A stretch of 64,000 nt of DNA from Bacillota bacterium (GCA_023391105.1 JAEWBO010000043.1:10957-74956), one strand, 5' to 3'. Counted from the first letter of the stretch, positions 49,662-58,980 are shown. Numbers and translations are program-made. Notes: generated by a model from the sequence alone, not told the origin.

Positions 49662-50984
49662 CTACCTGCCGACTCCCACATAACGAAATCCTCTTTGTTC
49701 AATGCAGTCCCGCTCAAACATATTCCGGAAATCAAAAAAAATCGGGGCTTTCATTATCTCGTATAGTTTACCTAAATCCATCGTCTTAAACTGAAGCCAA
49801 TCCGTGAGAATAACCAGCGAATCGGCCTCGTTTGCTGCCTGATATTCATTTGTACAAAACTCAATGCTGTCTTTTATCGCATCCAGCCTCCACTTACCTT
49901 CCTTTTCTCCCTGCGGATCAAAGATTTTGAGCCTTGCTCCCCTCCTTGTCAGTTGCTCCAAAATTGTAAGAGCAGGTGCTTCCCTCATGTCGTCTGTGTC
50001 CGCTTTATAGGTAATACCAAGGATTCCAATTGTTTTTCCTTCGAGATCACCCATTGTCTTCGCTATCTTATCAACCATCCAAAGCTTCTGTCTTTCGTTC
50101 GCATCAATCGTTTGCTTAACCAATGAGAGATTCACACCATGATCCATTCCTATCTTGACAATGGCTCTTGTATCCTTCGGAAAGCAGCTGCCGCCATATC
50201 CCGGCCCCGGTTTCAGAAAATCAGCGCCTATTCGATTATCCATCCCCATGCCCTGAGCCAGCTGATGAACATTTGCGCCGACCTTTTCGCAAACCTGAGC
50301 CATCTCATTGATGAATGTAATTTTCATTGCCAAAAAGGCGTTTGACGCATATTTAATCAGCTCCGCAGTTCTAATGTTTGTAAAGAGAAACGGAACTCCT
50401 TTCCTGCAAGGTTCATCATAGATATCCATCATTAAATCTTTGGCTTTTGACGATTCAACCCCCAAAACGATACGGTCGGGATTCATAAAATCATAGACAG
50501 CGGTCCCCTCCCGCAAAAACTCAGGATTCGCTGCCACATCAAAGGTATCGTTTACCCCACGTTCAATAAGCATTTGACTAATGGTCTCTTTGACTTTTTG
50601 TCCCGTGCCCACCGGCACTGTCGATTTGATAACGATGAGCTTATATCCATTCATAAAACGGCCGATTTCTTCGCTCACGTGCAGGACGTGCTTGATATCT
50701 GCACTTCCATCCTCTGTTGGAGGTGTTCCGACTGCAATAAATATGATCTGACTCTTCTCTACGGCCTCACTCGTATTCGTCGTGAACATGAGCCTATCTT
50801 TTTGGGTGTTATGTTTCACCTTATCCTGTAACCCAGGCTCATATATAGGTATATTCCCCAGGTTCAACTGATCAATTTTGGTTTTGTTGTTATCTGCACA
50901 TATCACTGTATTTCCCATATCAGCAAGGCATGTTCCCGCAACAAGGCCGACATAACCCGAACCAATAATTGTTATATTATTCAT
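49662..50984 (-). CDS. ugd: UDP-glucose 6-dehydrogenase
   Basis: The 440-residue protein oxidises UDP-glucose to UDP-glucuronate with two NAD+. It has N-terminal IIGSGYVGLVAGTCLADMG (NAD), VGTPPTEDGSAD, STVPVGTGQKV and catalytic Cys in GPGYGGSCFPKDTRA. The C-terminal domain begins GILGITYKADTDDMREAP. The ATG at 50984 lies 8 bp after GGGG. It shares the strand and neighbourhood with a glycosyltransferase and a UDP-glucuronate epimerase, pointing to a uronic acid-containing glycan. Confidence 0.95.
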   Translation of the reverse strand: MNNITIIGSGYVGLVAGTCLADMGNTVICADNNKTKIDQLNLGNIPIYEPGLQDKVKHNTQKDRLMFTTNTSEAVEKSQIIFIAVGTPPTEDGSADIKHVLHVSEEIGRFMNGYKLIVIKSTVPVGTGQKVKETISQMLIERGVNDTFDVAANPEFLREGTAVYDFMNPDRIVLGVESSKAKDLMMDIYDEPCRKGVPFLFTNIRTAELIKYASNAFLAMKITFINEMAQVCEKVGANVHQLAQGMGMDNRIGADFLKPGPGYGGSCFPKDTRAIVKIGMDHGVNLSLVKQTIDANERQKLWMVDKIAKTMGDLEGKTIGILGITYKADTDDMREAPALTILEQLTRRGARLKIFDPQGEKEGKWRLDAIKDSIEFCTNEYQAANEADSLVILTDWLQFKTMDLGKLYEIMKAPIFFDFRNMFERDCIEQRGFRYVGVGR

Positions 50985-51414
50985 CAAGCCTTCCCCTTCT
51001 GTCTCCGCAACAACGTATCTTTTTTGTCGTCTGCTGTCGAAGTAGTAAATAAGTTGCTCAACACTAATATATTCCGAAATACATTAACAGTGCTTGCACA
51101 CCATCGTATAATCCGGAATAACAAGGGGTATGTGACTTGATAAATTTTATTTCATTTTTGTACTTGATATTGCAGGCAAATATACGGCATGTCGAATAGA
51201 ATAATCAAGAGCATATGTCAATTCACGCCCCCATGCAAGGAGCGACTAGGTTTTCTTCCCGCAAAGCCGCAGAGATGCATGCTCTAAATTTTATTCAATA
51301 TTAGCTTGATGACCTTGCCCCCTTAAGGAGCTTTTTGGCCGGAATGCTTGATACAATTAGCGAGAGTCTTACCTTTCGCTAAATTATAGATTTTTTCCAA
51401 CATCCAAGTCTTGT
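50985..51414. other. Gene-free spacer upstream of ugd
   Basis: No gene is supported. The stretch is AT-rich near ugd, with no confident promoter. Toward 51414 it borders decayed transporter remnants, so part may be degenerated coding DNA. Confidence 0.4.
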
Positions 51415-51525
51415 TCATTTTAATATCGAACCGGCAGTCAGAGCGTTTTCGATCTGCTTATAACCAAATATATAAATCAACGCAGTCGGTATACTGGCAA
51501 GTATCATAACCGCACCAATCTGCCC
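51415..51525 (-). pseudogene. Remnant of MalG-type sugar ABC permease (C-terminal end)
   Basis: A 36-codon open stretch encodes GQIGAVMILASIPTALIYIF, then GYKQIENALTAGSILK and a stop, the usual C-terminus of carbohydrate ABC permeases of the MalG group. In-frame stops lie directly upstream (51526-51531), and no start or body remains. Confidence 0.65.
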
Positions 51526-51580
51526 CTATCAATATCATCCGGACTAAATATTTCGAACCCCGATTCATGCTAGACCTCGC

Positions 51581-51781
51581 TCAATATTGGATTGCTTCTT
51601 TGCGTGACAACTTATTTATAATAAATGTTACCATAAGGCATTGAATGATAAATATAACGGCTACGGCGCTTCCCACGCCAAACTCGGAACGTGAAAAAGC
51701 ATTGTAGTATATTTCATAGATCATGGAACGAGACGAAAAGTCCGGCACTTTTGGCCGGCGGAATAAATACCGTTGGCACAC
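51581..51781 (-). pseudogene. Remnant of UgpA/MalF-type sugar ABC permease (C-terminal end)
   Basis: The last 45 codons (YEIYYNAFSRSEFGVGSAVA, then VIFIIQCLMVTFIINKLSRK) match the C-terminal membrane end of a MalF-type permease; the first 20 residues do not. Together with the MalG-type remnant just downstream it marks a lost sugar transporter operon. Confidence 0.6.
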
Positions 51782-51805
51782 AAAAGACAGTCATACTCGT
51801 CATAC

Positions 51806-51842
51806 ACAAAAACCTCTCCTTTATCGTGTAAAGTTGAGGTTT
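51806..51842 (-). terminator. Terminator at the end of the pyrimidine catabolism cluster
   Basis: On the minus strand AAACCTC pairs with GAGGTTT, with inner CTTTA/TAAAG, then TT; 30 bp after the stop of the amidohydrolase gene. Confidence 0.75.
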
Positions 51843-51871
51843 CTGTTTTTTTGATCCTATGTGCGTTTATG

Positions 51872-53098
51872 TCATTGTTGATCAATATATAAAAGCGTTT
51901 TAAGCAATACGTTTGCGCCCTTCAGGCAGTTTCCGGTCGGCGTATATTCAAGTTCACAATGGCTGTGTCCATCCACGCTCGAAACAAAAATCATTGTTGT
52001 GGGTATAATATCGGCCGCAAACTGCGCATCGTGCCCTGGACCGCTATACATTCTCTTGCTTGTATAACCATACTCATTCGCGCTTTTTTCCACATAATCG
52101 GTCAGTTCGGATGCAAATGCCACGGTCTTGCGCGACCAGGCTTCTTTGTAGCTGGCCTTGCATTTTTGCACCTCCGACGGTATTTTGTGTATGATCTCAA
52201 GCACCTGTCTGATCACGTCAGGGTTCTGGTGTCTTGCGTCAAGTGTAAACTTGACTTCATCCGGAATAATCGTATGGATGTTCGGATGCGCCGATATTTT
52301 ACCTGTTGTGTACACAAGCCTGCTGTCCAGCTCATCCAGTTCGTCATGCAGGTATTGAATCGTTTTTACGGCCGCGTACAATGCGTCTTTTCTGTATTTC
52401 ATGGGTGTTGTTCCCGCATGGTCTGCCTGCCCGGCAAACGTGAATTCATAATTGATCATGCCGCATACACCCTCGACGATGCCGATATCAATGCCTTCGC
52501 CTTCTAGAACGGGTCCCTGTTCAACATGCAGCTCGATAAGCGCGGCATATTTCCCGGCGGTCATCCGGTTGGCTTCGCTTCCCTTGTAGCCGCTTTTCTC
52601 CAGTGCGTCACCAAACGTCAAGCCGGGAACGTCTTTTGCTTCAGAAGCCAGCATCGCCGCCTTGTCAAATTTGCCGCATATCACGCCCGAAGACATCATG
52701 GCAGGCTCAAAACGAGCGCCTTCTTCGTTTGTCCAGACAACAACGGTGATGGGATGACGATGAGGGATCCCTTCTTTCACGATCGTTTCAGCCGCTTGCA
52801 TCGCCGTCAATACGCCCAGTACACCGTCATAGTTTCCGCCCTTCCTGACAGAATCGAGATGCGAACCGGACATGATTGCGGGAAGTTTTTCTGCTCCCGG
52901 AATTGTGGCGTACATATTGGCCATATCATCTGTGACCACAGTTGCGCCGATGGCTTCCATCCTTTTTTTAAATTCGGCTCTGGCCATCAGCGCCTCCGGA
53001 GATAAAGAAAACCGAGTAATTCCGCCGTTGCCCGTATCTCCAAACCTGCTGAAAGTCTTGATTTTTTCGTCCATTCTATCATAGCTGCATGATACCAT
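51872..53098 (-). CDS. M20-type carbamoyl-amino acid amidohydrolase (probable beta-ureidopropionase)
   Basis: The 408-residue Zn-dependent hydrolase of the AllC/hydantoin carbamoylase family has metal ligands in SGSHLDSVRKGGNYDGVLG and WTNEEGARFEPAM, plus LHVEQGPVLE, and the dimerisation domain in the middle (FAGQADHAGTTPM). Next to a dihydropyrimidinase and a PreA-like gene it most likely cleaves N-carbamoyl-beta-alanine to beta-alanine, CO2 and ammonia. Allantoate or other carbamoyl substrates are possible. The ATG at 53098 follows AAAGGAGG that lies in the end of preA. Confidence 0.85.
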   Translation of the reverse strand: MVSCSYDRMDEKIKTFSRFGDTGNGGITRFSLSPEALMARAEFKKRMEAIGATVVTDDMANMYATIPGAEKLPAIMSGSHLDSVRKGGNYDGVLGVLTAMQAAETIVKEGIPHRHPITVVVWTNEEGARFEPAMMSSGVICGKFDKAAMLASEAKDVPGLTFGDALEKSGYKGSEANRMTAGKYAALIELHVEQGPVLEGEGIDIGIVEGVCGMINYEFTFAGQADHAGTTPMKYRKDALYAAVKTIQYLHDELDELDSRLVYTTGKISAHPNIHTIIPDEVKFTLDARHQNPDVIRQVLEIIHKIPSEVQKCKASYKEAWSRKTVAFASELTDYVEKSANEYGYTSKRMYSGPGHDAQFAADIIPTTMIFVSSVDGHSHCELEYTPTGNCLKGANVLLKTLLYIDQQ

Positions 53099-53100
53099 GT

Positions 53101-54639
53101 CTATATAACCTCCTTTACTTCTGCAAATCGATTTTCTAACAAACTCTTTTGTACCCTCGTTCCCCGAGAGACCGCCTCCGCCGGGCATACAGCCACACAC
53201 AGATGGCAGCCCACGCATTTGGCCGCATCCATAATTGGCTGCCCTGTGCGCTCATCCTGCCGGATCGCCTGATGACCGCCGTCATAGCATGACAAATAAC
53301 ATCGTCCGCATCCAAGGCACTTGCTTCTGTCAAATCTCGGGAAACAAATGCTGTCACGGTTTAAATGATCCGCGTGAATAATCCGAGGCAAAGCTTTTCC
53401 GACAATCTCCGATACACTCTTATAGCCATGAGCGGATAAATACAACTGCATGCCTTCGAATAAATCATCGATTATACGATATCCGTATTGCATGACCGCT
53501 GTGGTGATTTGTACATTTTCACATCCCAGCGCAATAAACTCCGCCGCATCCTGCCATGTTTCAATGCCCCCCATGCCGCTGATCGGAACATTTTTCAGCT
53601 TTTCGCAGCTTGCCAGATCATGAATAAACCTCATCGCAATGGGTTTCACAGCTTTACCTGAATAACCGCCGATGGATGTTTTACCTTCCACGTCAGGGCC
53701 CGACGCAAACGTACTTAAATTCACATTCATCACGCTTTTAATGGTGTTGATAGCCGCAATCCCCGTCGCTCCGGCTTCCATCGCCGCGATGGCTGGCGGT
53801 TCCATATTTCCGATATTCGGCGTCATCTTAGCCAATATCGGCAGATGCGTACCTTTACGGGCGGCTCTGGTAAAGCGGGTAACCATATCCGGGTTCTGTC
53901 CCACATCACTGCCCAAACCATTTGCCGCCATATGGGGGCAAGAAAAGTTGCATTCTATTATATCGGCGCCGACTTCGGTCATGAGTTTGGCCATATAATT
54001 CCATTCCTCTTCATCCTGACCCATGATAGATGCCACGATGATTTTCGTCGGATAATACTTTTTCAGGTTTTTCAGATAGCCTAAATTCTCCTCGAGGGTG
54101 TGTTCAGAAATCTGCTCGATATTCTTAAATCCAATAAACGGATGCGCTTCTTTGTTAAGCTGATCAAATCTTGGCGAGACTTCCTTTGCTACAAAAGTGC
54201 CGATCGTTTTAAAGGCCACGCCGGACCAACCCATATCAAACGCTTTTGCGACCATCTCATAGTTACTCCCCACAACCGACGATGACAGAAAAAAAGGATT
54301 TTCACAATGAACGCCGCAAAAATCAATTGATAAATCGACATCCTCCATTTTTGTCTTTTTGCAATCGGACAGCAGCAGCATCATTTCGTCAATCTTAACG
54401 GGACGGCTGATCTTTGCTTTCACACACGCTGATAGACAGGGTTTTGCTTCGCACGATAAACATGGCAATATATCCGGGATCCTGTTTGCAGCTCCCGCTT
54501 CGTTCTGCAACCGAACAGAACGGATGATTCTATCCGGGTCCAGACCATATGGGCAGGTCTTGGAGCAGGGTGCGTGATGACAAAGCAGACAGCCCGCAGC
54601 TTCTTCCGTAAGCGAAATGTCCTTATATACTAAATTCAT
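53101..54639 (-). CDS. PreA-like dihydropyrimidine dehydrogenase with extra N-terminal Fe-S segment
   Basis: The 512-residue protein has an N-terminal segment (residues 1-100) with Cys clusters CLLCHHAPCSKTCP and CLSCEAKPCLSAC, resembling the Fe-S start of PreT/DPD. A DHODH-type FMN barrel follows (residues 110-420; FFLSSSVVGSNYEMVAKAF, NFSCPHMAANGLG, SGMGGIETWQDA). The C-terminus is a two-[4Fe-4S] ferredoxin domain (CLGCGRCYLSC, CVGCHLCVAVCP). The FAD and NAD(P)H domains of PreT are missing, so electrons may come from ferredoxin or another protein. At the DPD active loop (GLACGQ in mammals) it has GSDVGQ. It would reduce uracil or thymine to the dihydro form. The ATG at 54639 overlaps the dihydropyrimidinase gene by 17 bp. 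Confidence 0.85.
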   Translation of the reverse strand: MNLVYKDISLTEEAAGCLLCHHAPCSKTCPYGLDPDRIIRSVRLQNEAGAANRIPDILPCLSCEAKPCLSACVKAKISRPVKIDEMMLLLSDCKKTKMEDVDLSIDFCGVHCENPFFLSSSVVGSNYEMVAKAFDMGWSGVAFKTIGTFVAKEVSPRFDQLNKEAHPFIGFKNIEQISEHTLEENLGYLKNLKKYYPTKIIVASIMGQDEEEWNYMAKLMTEVGADIIECNFSCPHMAANGLGSDVGQNPDMVTRFTRAARKGTHLPILAKMTPNIGNMEPPAIAAMEAGATGIAAINTIKSVMNVNLSTFASGPDVEGKTSIGGYSGKAVKPIAMRFIHDLASCEKLKNVPISGMGGIETWQDAAEFIALGCENVQITTAVMQYGYRIIDDLFEGMQLYLSAHGYKSVSEIVGKALPRIIHADHLNRDSICFPRFDRSKCLGCGRCYLSCYDGGHQAIRQDERTGQPIMDAAKCVGCHLCVAVCPAEAVSRGTRVQKSLLENRFAEVKEVI

Positions 54640-56026
54640 CAAAGAAATCTCTCCCAACTTTTTTACGGGCTGTACGCTTAACAAACTGCCCATATCCCGG
54701 TTCACCGACGAAATTTCCATTGTCATATACCAGTTTTCCGCGGACATATGTCTGCACCGGATAGCCGTGCACAATCTTACCCTCCCATATCGTATGGTCA
54801 TAGTCCGAATGCATGTTGTTTACTGAAATCGTCAAATCTTTATTCTGATCGTAGATGACGATATCCGCGTCTTTCCCGACTGTTAAAGACCCTTTCTGTG
54901 TGCACCCGAAAATCTTTGCCGGATTTTCGGCGCATAGCTCCACCGCACGATTAAAGGAAATCCTGCCTTTGTTCGCTGCCGAGAGCATATACGGATACAG
55001 ATTTTCCACACCGGCGCACCCATTCGGAATTTTTGTAAAGTCGTCCTTGCCCCAATCCTTCTCATAGCTCTGGAACGGGCAATGATCTGTCGCCACCGTG
55101 TCGATGATACCTGACTGAATCGCATCCCACAGTGCATCCTGACTCCCTTTATCTTTTATTGGAGGAGAACAGACGAAATTTCTGCCGTCTTCTCTCTTAT
55201 AAACATCACATGTATATTCAAGATATTGAGGGCACGTCTCGATATAAATCTCATGCCCCTGCAATTTAGCCGCTGCCGCGGCCTCAAGACCTTCCTTATC
55301 GGCCATATGAACAATATAGAGAGGCGCTTCCACGGATTTTGCCCAATGGACCGCTCTCTTGTCCGCTTCCGCTTCCACGAATTCAGGACGGCTTAAATAG
55401 TGATACCAAGCCGACGTTTTGCCTTCTTTTTTGAACTGCTCGATGTAATAGTCGATCATATCAGGGTTTTCCGCATGGATATTGGTGATGGCGCCCGTCT
55501 CCTTGGCTTTGAGCAATACCCTCACAAATGTCGCGTCATCCACCATCATGCCTTCTTTCTTGTAGACCAGAAAGCATTTGAAGCTTGTCACGCCGTAATC
55601 GACAGCGTCTGCAAACTCATCCAGCAAAGCGCCGCCGTTAAGATCCGTGATACAGCAGTGGAACGCGTAGTCCACACATGCTTCGGGGTCGCACATGGCC
55701 TTTCGTGCTTCCACAGTTTCAATAATACCTTTGCCTTTTCGCTGCATGGGATAGTCAAATACCGTCGTGACGCCGCCGCAGGCCGCCGCTCTGGTGCCGG
55801 CAAGGTAACTGTCGGCGGAAACGGTGCCCCCGAAGGGCATGGCCAAATGTGTGTGCACATCGATAGCGCCCGGCAGTACCAACATACCTGTCGCATCCAC
55901 TGTTTTTTCCGCGTCCAGCTCAAGACAGAGACCAATATTCACGATTTTTCCGTTGTCTACCGCAATATCCGCCTTGAAAGTGTCCTTAGCGCTCACGATC
56001 GTTCCATTTTTAATCAATAATTGCAT
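54623..56026 (-). CDS. hydA: Dihydropyrimidinase / D-hydantoinase
   Basis: The 467-residue amidohydrolase-superfamily enzyme opens dihydrouracil or hydantoin to the N-carbamoyl acid. The binuclear metal site is in PGAIDVHTHLAMPF (HxH), the carboxylated Lys in VTSFKCFLVYKKEG, further ligands in NIHAENPD and IVHMADKEG, and Asp in VATDHCPF. The ATG at 56026 follows AGGAGGG. Flanking PreA-like and carbamoylase genes make a dihydropyrimidinase role more likely than a pure hydantoinase. Confidence 0.92.
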   Translation of the reverse strand: MQLLIKNGTIVSAKDTFKADIAVDNGKIVNIGLCLELDAEKTVDATGMLVLPGAIDVHTHLAMPFGGTVSADSYLAGTRAAACGGVTTVFDYPMQRKGKGIIETVEARKAMCDPEACVDYAFHCCITDLNGGALLDEFADAVDYGVTSFKCFLVYKKEGMMVDDATFVRVLLKAKETGAITNIHAENPDMIDYYIEQFKKEGKTSAWYHYLSRPEFVEAEADKRAVHWAKSVEAPLYIVHMADKEGLEAAAAAKLQGHEIYIETCPQYLEYTCDVYKREDGRNFVCSPPIKDKGSQDALWDAIQSGIIDTVATDHCPFQSYEKDWGKDDFTKIPNGCAGVENLYPYMLSAANKGRISFNRAVELCAENPAKIFGCTQKGSLTVGKDADIVIYDQNKDLTISVNNMHSDYDHTIWEGKIVHGYPVQTYVRGKLVYDNGNFVGEPGYGQFVKRTARKKVGRDFFDEFSI

Positions 56027-56114
56027 TGAAACCCTCCTTGTCTGGCTTCGCCCTATCCGCTTATCAGCTTTTAAGAGGAGGGGTGCGCTTTCGAGCACCC
56101 CTCACCCATCCGCT

Positions 56115-57314
56115 TTATTCGTTAATCTTGTAAACCAGCACCAGACCTGATCTCTGGTAAACCTGAGCCACTTCCAGCAGATCCATACCGCCTGCGTTTG
56201 CGGCAATCAGGTTGGAAACCCATGTCACACCGAAATCAACCTGCCCTGTATAGACCGCTGTGGTTTCACTGATGTCGCCGCCGCCCGGAACGATGGTGAC
56301 ATTGAGACCGGCTTCCTCGTAGTAGCCCTTATCCAGCGCCACATAGTAGCCCATGAACTGTGCCTGCGGCAGCCACTTGAGCTGAATTGTTACATCTGTT
56401 TTTTCTGGCGCTTCCAGCGTGCCTTCAGATGCCATGGCCGCTTCCCAATATGAGGCATCCATGATGTTGTCCAGTGTGAGTGCTGCCAACGCGCCAGCTG
56501 CCGCTGAGTCGTCCAGCTTTATGTACTGCTTAGCCAGATCAAGCGTTTGCTGCATGGCTGCTTCATCCATCTTGCCGTAATCCGTCACCGTGCTGCCGCT
56601 CGTATCCATTTCAACAAGCTTCTTAACTTCGGATGCCATATAGGCCTGATGCTCGCCGGATACCGAGGAGCCATAGTTATAGACGATTTCAGCGGCCTCT
56701 TCGGGATTGGCGCAGGCATATTCCCAGCCCTTCATAGACGCATAGATAAACGCTTTGACTGTGTTCGGATTTGCTTCGGCGAAGGATTTTGTACAGAAGA
56801 TGTTGTCCTCGAGCATCGCGACGCCCTCATCGTTCATGTCAATGTACTTAACGCTGTCGCCGTAGCCGTAGCCGCCATCATAAGAGTTTTTGACCAGTCC
56901 CAGCTCATTGTAGGTCATCGCTGATGCCAAAAGTATGGAATCATCGTCGAAACCGTCCATATCGAACGCCTGACTCAAATAAGCTGTGTCCTGTCCGTAT
57001 TTGGTGAGCAGCGCCTGGATCTCATACTCGTTGCCAAGACCCCAGTTGCCGACTTTTCCTTGTCCTGCCGCGTCCACAACGATGTCTTCCGCCGCCGCGT
57101 CCGCCGCGTAGTACGGACCCTCAGCTGCTTCGGCCGGTTCGCTTGCGGTTTCAGAAGCTTCAGCGGATTCCGACGGCGCTGCTTCTTCCGAAGGTGCTGC
57201 TGGCGGTTCGCTTGCCGCCGGGCTCCCGCAGCCTGCGAAGCTCATCAATGCCATGGCGAGTACCAATAACAGCGAGCACATTGTCAATAACTTACGATTT
57301 ACTTTCTTTTTCAT
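56115..57314 (-). CDS. NMT1-family ABC substrate-binding lipoprotein with permuted domain order
   Basis: The 399-residue protein has a signal peptide and lipobox SFAGC, then an acidic Ala/Ser/Glu linker. The body starts with what is normally the second part of NMT1/ThiY-type proteins (VGNWGLGNEYEIQALLTKYG, then SAMTYNELGLV, DEGVAMLEDNIF, AFIYASMKGWEYACANPEEA). It ends with what is normally the first lobe (IQLKWLPQAQFMGYYVALDK, GYYEEAGLNVTIVPGGGDIS, QVYQRSGLVLVYK). This is a circular permutation of the usual order. It would bind a pyrimidine-like ligand for the ABC transporter encoded downstream of the ADH gene. One uninterrupted frame. Confidence 0.9.
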   Translation of the reverse strand: MKKKVNRKLLTMCSLLLVLAMALMSFAGCGSPAASEPPAAPSEEAAPSESAEASETASEPAEAAEGPYYAADAAAEDIVVDAAGQGKVGNWGLGNEYEIQALLTKYGQDTAYLSQAFDMDGFDDDSILLASAMTYNELGLVKNSYDGGYGYGDSVKYIDMNDEGVAMLEDNIFCTKSFAEANPNTVKAFIYASMKGWEYACANPEEAAEIVYNYGSSVSGEHQAYMASEVKKLVEMDTSGSTVTDYGKMDEAAMQQTLDLAKQYIKLDDSAAAGALAALTLDNIMDASYWEAAMASEGTLEAPEKTDVTIQLKWLPQAQFMGYYVALDKGYYEEAGLNVTIVPGGGDISETTAVYTGQVDFGVTWVSNLIAANAGGMDLLEVAQVYQRSGLVLVYKINE

Positions 57315-57363
57315 GATCTTCCTCCTATATTTTTCAAATTCTCTATATTAAGCTGCTTGCGCC

Positions 57364-58161
57364 CTAACGGCGGTTTTTCAGCGTAATACCTTCTGAGATC
57401 AAGAGTATGACATACATAATGATGCCGATCGCACAGGCCACAACGATATAGGCCCAAGCTGTGGCGTATTGGGCCAGCACGATATTCTCGCGTATCTGGC
57501 GCCCTATACCGATGATGTATTCAGCGAAATACTCGCTGACCAGCGCACTGATGACGCTCACCGGTACGCTCACCCGCAGTGCGTTAAAAATATACGGCAC
57601 ACTGTTTGGGACGCGCAGCTTGAAGAATATCTCACGCTTGCTTGCCGCATAGGATTTCATTAAGTCCTCAGAAAACGGCTTGACTTCTGTCAGCCCGCGG
57701 TATGTGTTGATGCTCATCGGTACCATACACGTCAGCATGACCACGATCATTTTGGCGACCATGCTTCTTATATCCGCGGCGTCACTTAAATCCTTGGTCA
57801 GGTTGTTGATAATCGGTGCGATAGCGATAATCGGAATGGCGTTAAAGGCCGCCACGATAGTGAGCCCGCCGCTTCCCCACTTTGGGAAAAGCGTAGCGAT
57901 CACGCCCAACAGAGCACCAATCAGTGAACCCAGAGCCAGTCCGCTGAGCGCTACGATCACCGTTGCATATACATTTTCCAAAATAGTGCCTGTGTTATCA
58001 CCAATGATATTCAGTATTCGGCCGGGAAGCGGCAACGTAAATGTGTCCGCGCCCAGAATCATATGCAGCACCTGCGTTTGCCAAAGCACCACAATCAGCA
58101 TGCCAAACAAAACAGGATACAGAATTGTTGTTATTGAATTTATTCTGATTTTCTTCTTCAT
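57364..58161 (-). CDS. ABC transporter permease (SsuC/ThiX type), copy 1
   Basis: The 265-residue binding-protein-dependent permease has about six helices and the EAA-like loop KSYAASKREIFFKLRVPNSV, then PYIFNALRVSVPVSVISALV, which contacts the ATPase. It lies 49 bp upstream of the binding-protein gene and 4 bp downstream of its partner permease. Two permeases of this type form a heterodimer for uptake. Confidence 0.9.
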   Translation of the reverse strand: MKKKIRINSITTILYPVLFGMLIVVLWQTQVLHMILGADTFTLPLPGRILNIIGDNTGTILENVYATVIVALSGLALGSLIGALLGVIATLFPKWGSGGLTIVAAFNAIPIIAIAPIINNLTKDLSDAADIRSMVAKMIVVMLTCMVPMSINTYRGLTEVKPFSEDLMKSYAASKREIFFKLRVPNSVPYIFNALRVSVPVSVISALVSEYFAEYIIGIGRQIRENIVLAQYATAWAYIVVACAIGIIMYVILLISEGITLKNRR

Positions 58162-58165
58162 AATT

Positions 58166-58978
58166 TCACCTGTGCATACGCCTGTAAGGCGATACCGCTT
58201 TTTCCAGCAGCGTCATCAAGTAATAGCTCAAGATTCCGACAATAGCGCTTAAGAACACGATCTGCCAAAACACATATATCGTCATCGCGTGCTTGAGCGA
58301 TTGTGAGAGCATGCATCCAAGCCCGCCGCCGCCTTGCAGCGTGTCCACCAAGATGGACGCGGTGATCGCCATAGGCGCCGATATTTTCAGACCCGTGAAG
58401 AAATATGGCATGCTCGAGGGTATCATCAGCTTTCTGTAAATTTCGAACTTACTGGCCGCCAAAGAATGCATCAGATCCAGCTTCTCGCGATGAACCGATT
58501 TGAAGCCCGCCAACGTGCTTGTCGCGACAGGGTAAAACGTTAGTATCGCGGCAATGATGATTCGGCTTTTGTCGATATCCTTGGTGACCGCCAATATGAT
58601 CGGCGCCATACCCAAAATTGGTATCATCTGAATGATCATCAGGTATGGAAATGCGATCTTTTCGACCGTCAGAAAGCGGCTCATGAGCAGTGCGAGCACG
58701 AAGCCCACCGCGATACCCATCACAAAACCGATCCCCGCTCGAAGCAGCGTAATCCCTGCGTTGCTCAGTACAATCTGCAGCGCTGTCTGGCTACCGTTCG
58801 CCATTTTTGAGCTGATCACCGATTCAAATATCTGATAAAGATGCGGCAGCACATTTTCCGGTGTCCGTTTTGTCCCCTCAATGATGGTTGCACCGATCTC
58901 CCACAATACGATGAGCCCGAGTATCCATACAACGGTCACCATTCGTTTTGAGGTCAGTACTTTTTTAAATGTGTTCAC
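58166..58978 (-). CDS. ABC transporter permease (SsuC/ThiX type), copy 2
   Basis: The 270-residue paralogue of the downstream permease carries the coupling loop HSLAASKFEIYRKLMIPSSM, then PYFFTGLKISAPMAITASIL. Six predicted helices. 2 bp separate it from the ATPase gene. With the ATPase and NMT1-type binding protein it forms a complete importer, probably for pyrimidines or related ring compounds. Confidence 0.9.
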   Translation of the reverse strand: MNTFKKVLTSKRMVTVVWILGLIVLWEIGATIIEGTKRTPENVLPHLYQIFESVISSKMANGSQTALQIVLSNAGITLLRAGIGFVMGIAVGFVLALLMSRFLTVEKIAFPYLMIIQMIPILGMAPIILAVTKDIDKSRIIIAAILTFYPVATSTLAGFKSVHREKLDLMHSLAASKFEIYRKLMIPSSMPYFFTGLKISAPMAITASILVDTLQGGGGLGCMLSQSLKHAMTIYVFWQIVFLSAIVGILSYYLMTLLEKAVSPYRRMHR

Positions 58979-58980
58979 AC

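Noticed and set aside
56115..57314. Possible fusion of two frameshifted binding-protein fragments
   Set aside because: The frame is single and uninterrupted with a proper signal peptide and linker; permutation fits better than two broken copies.
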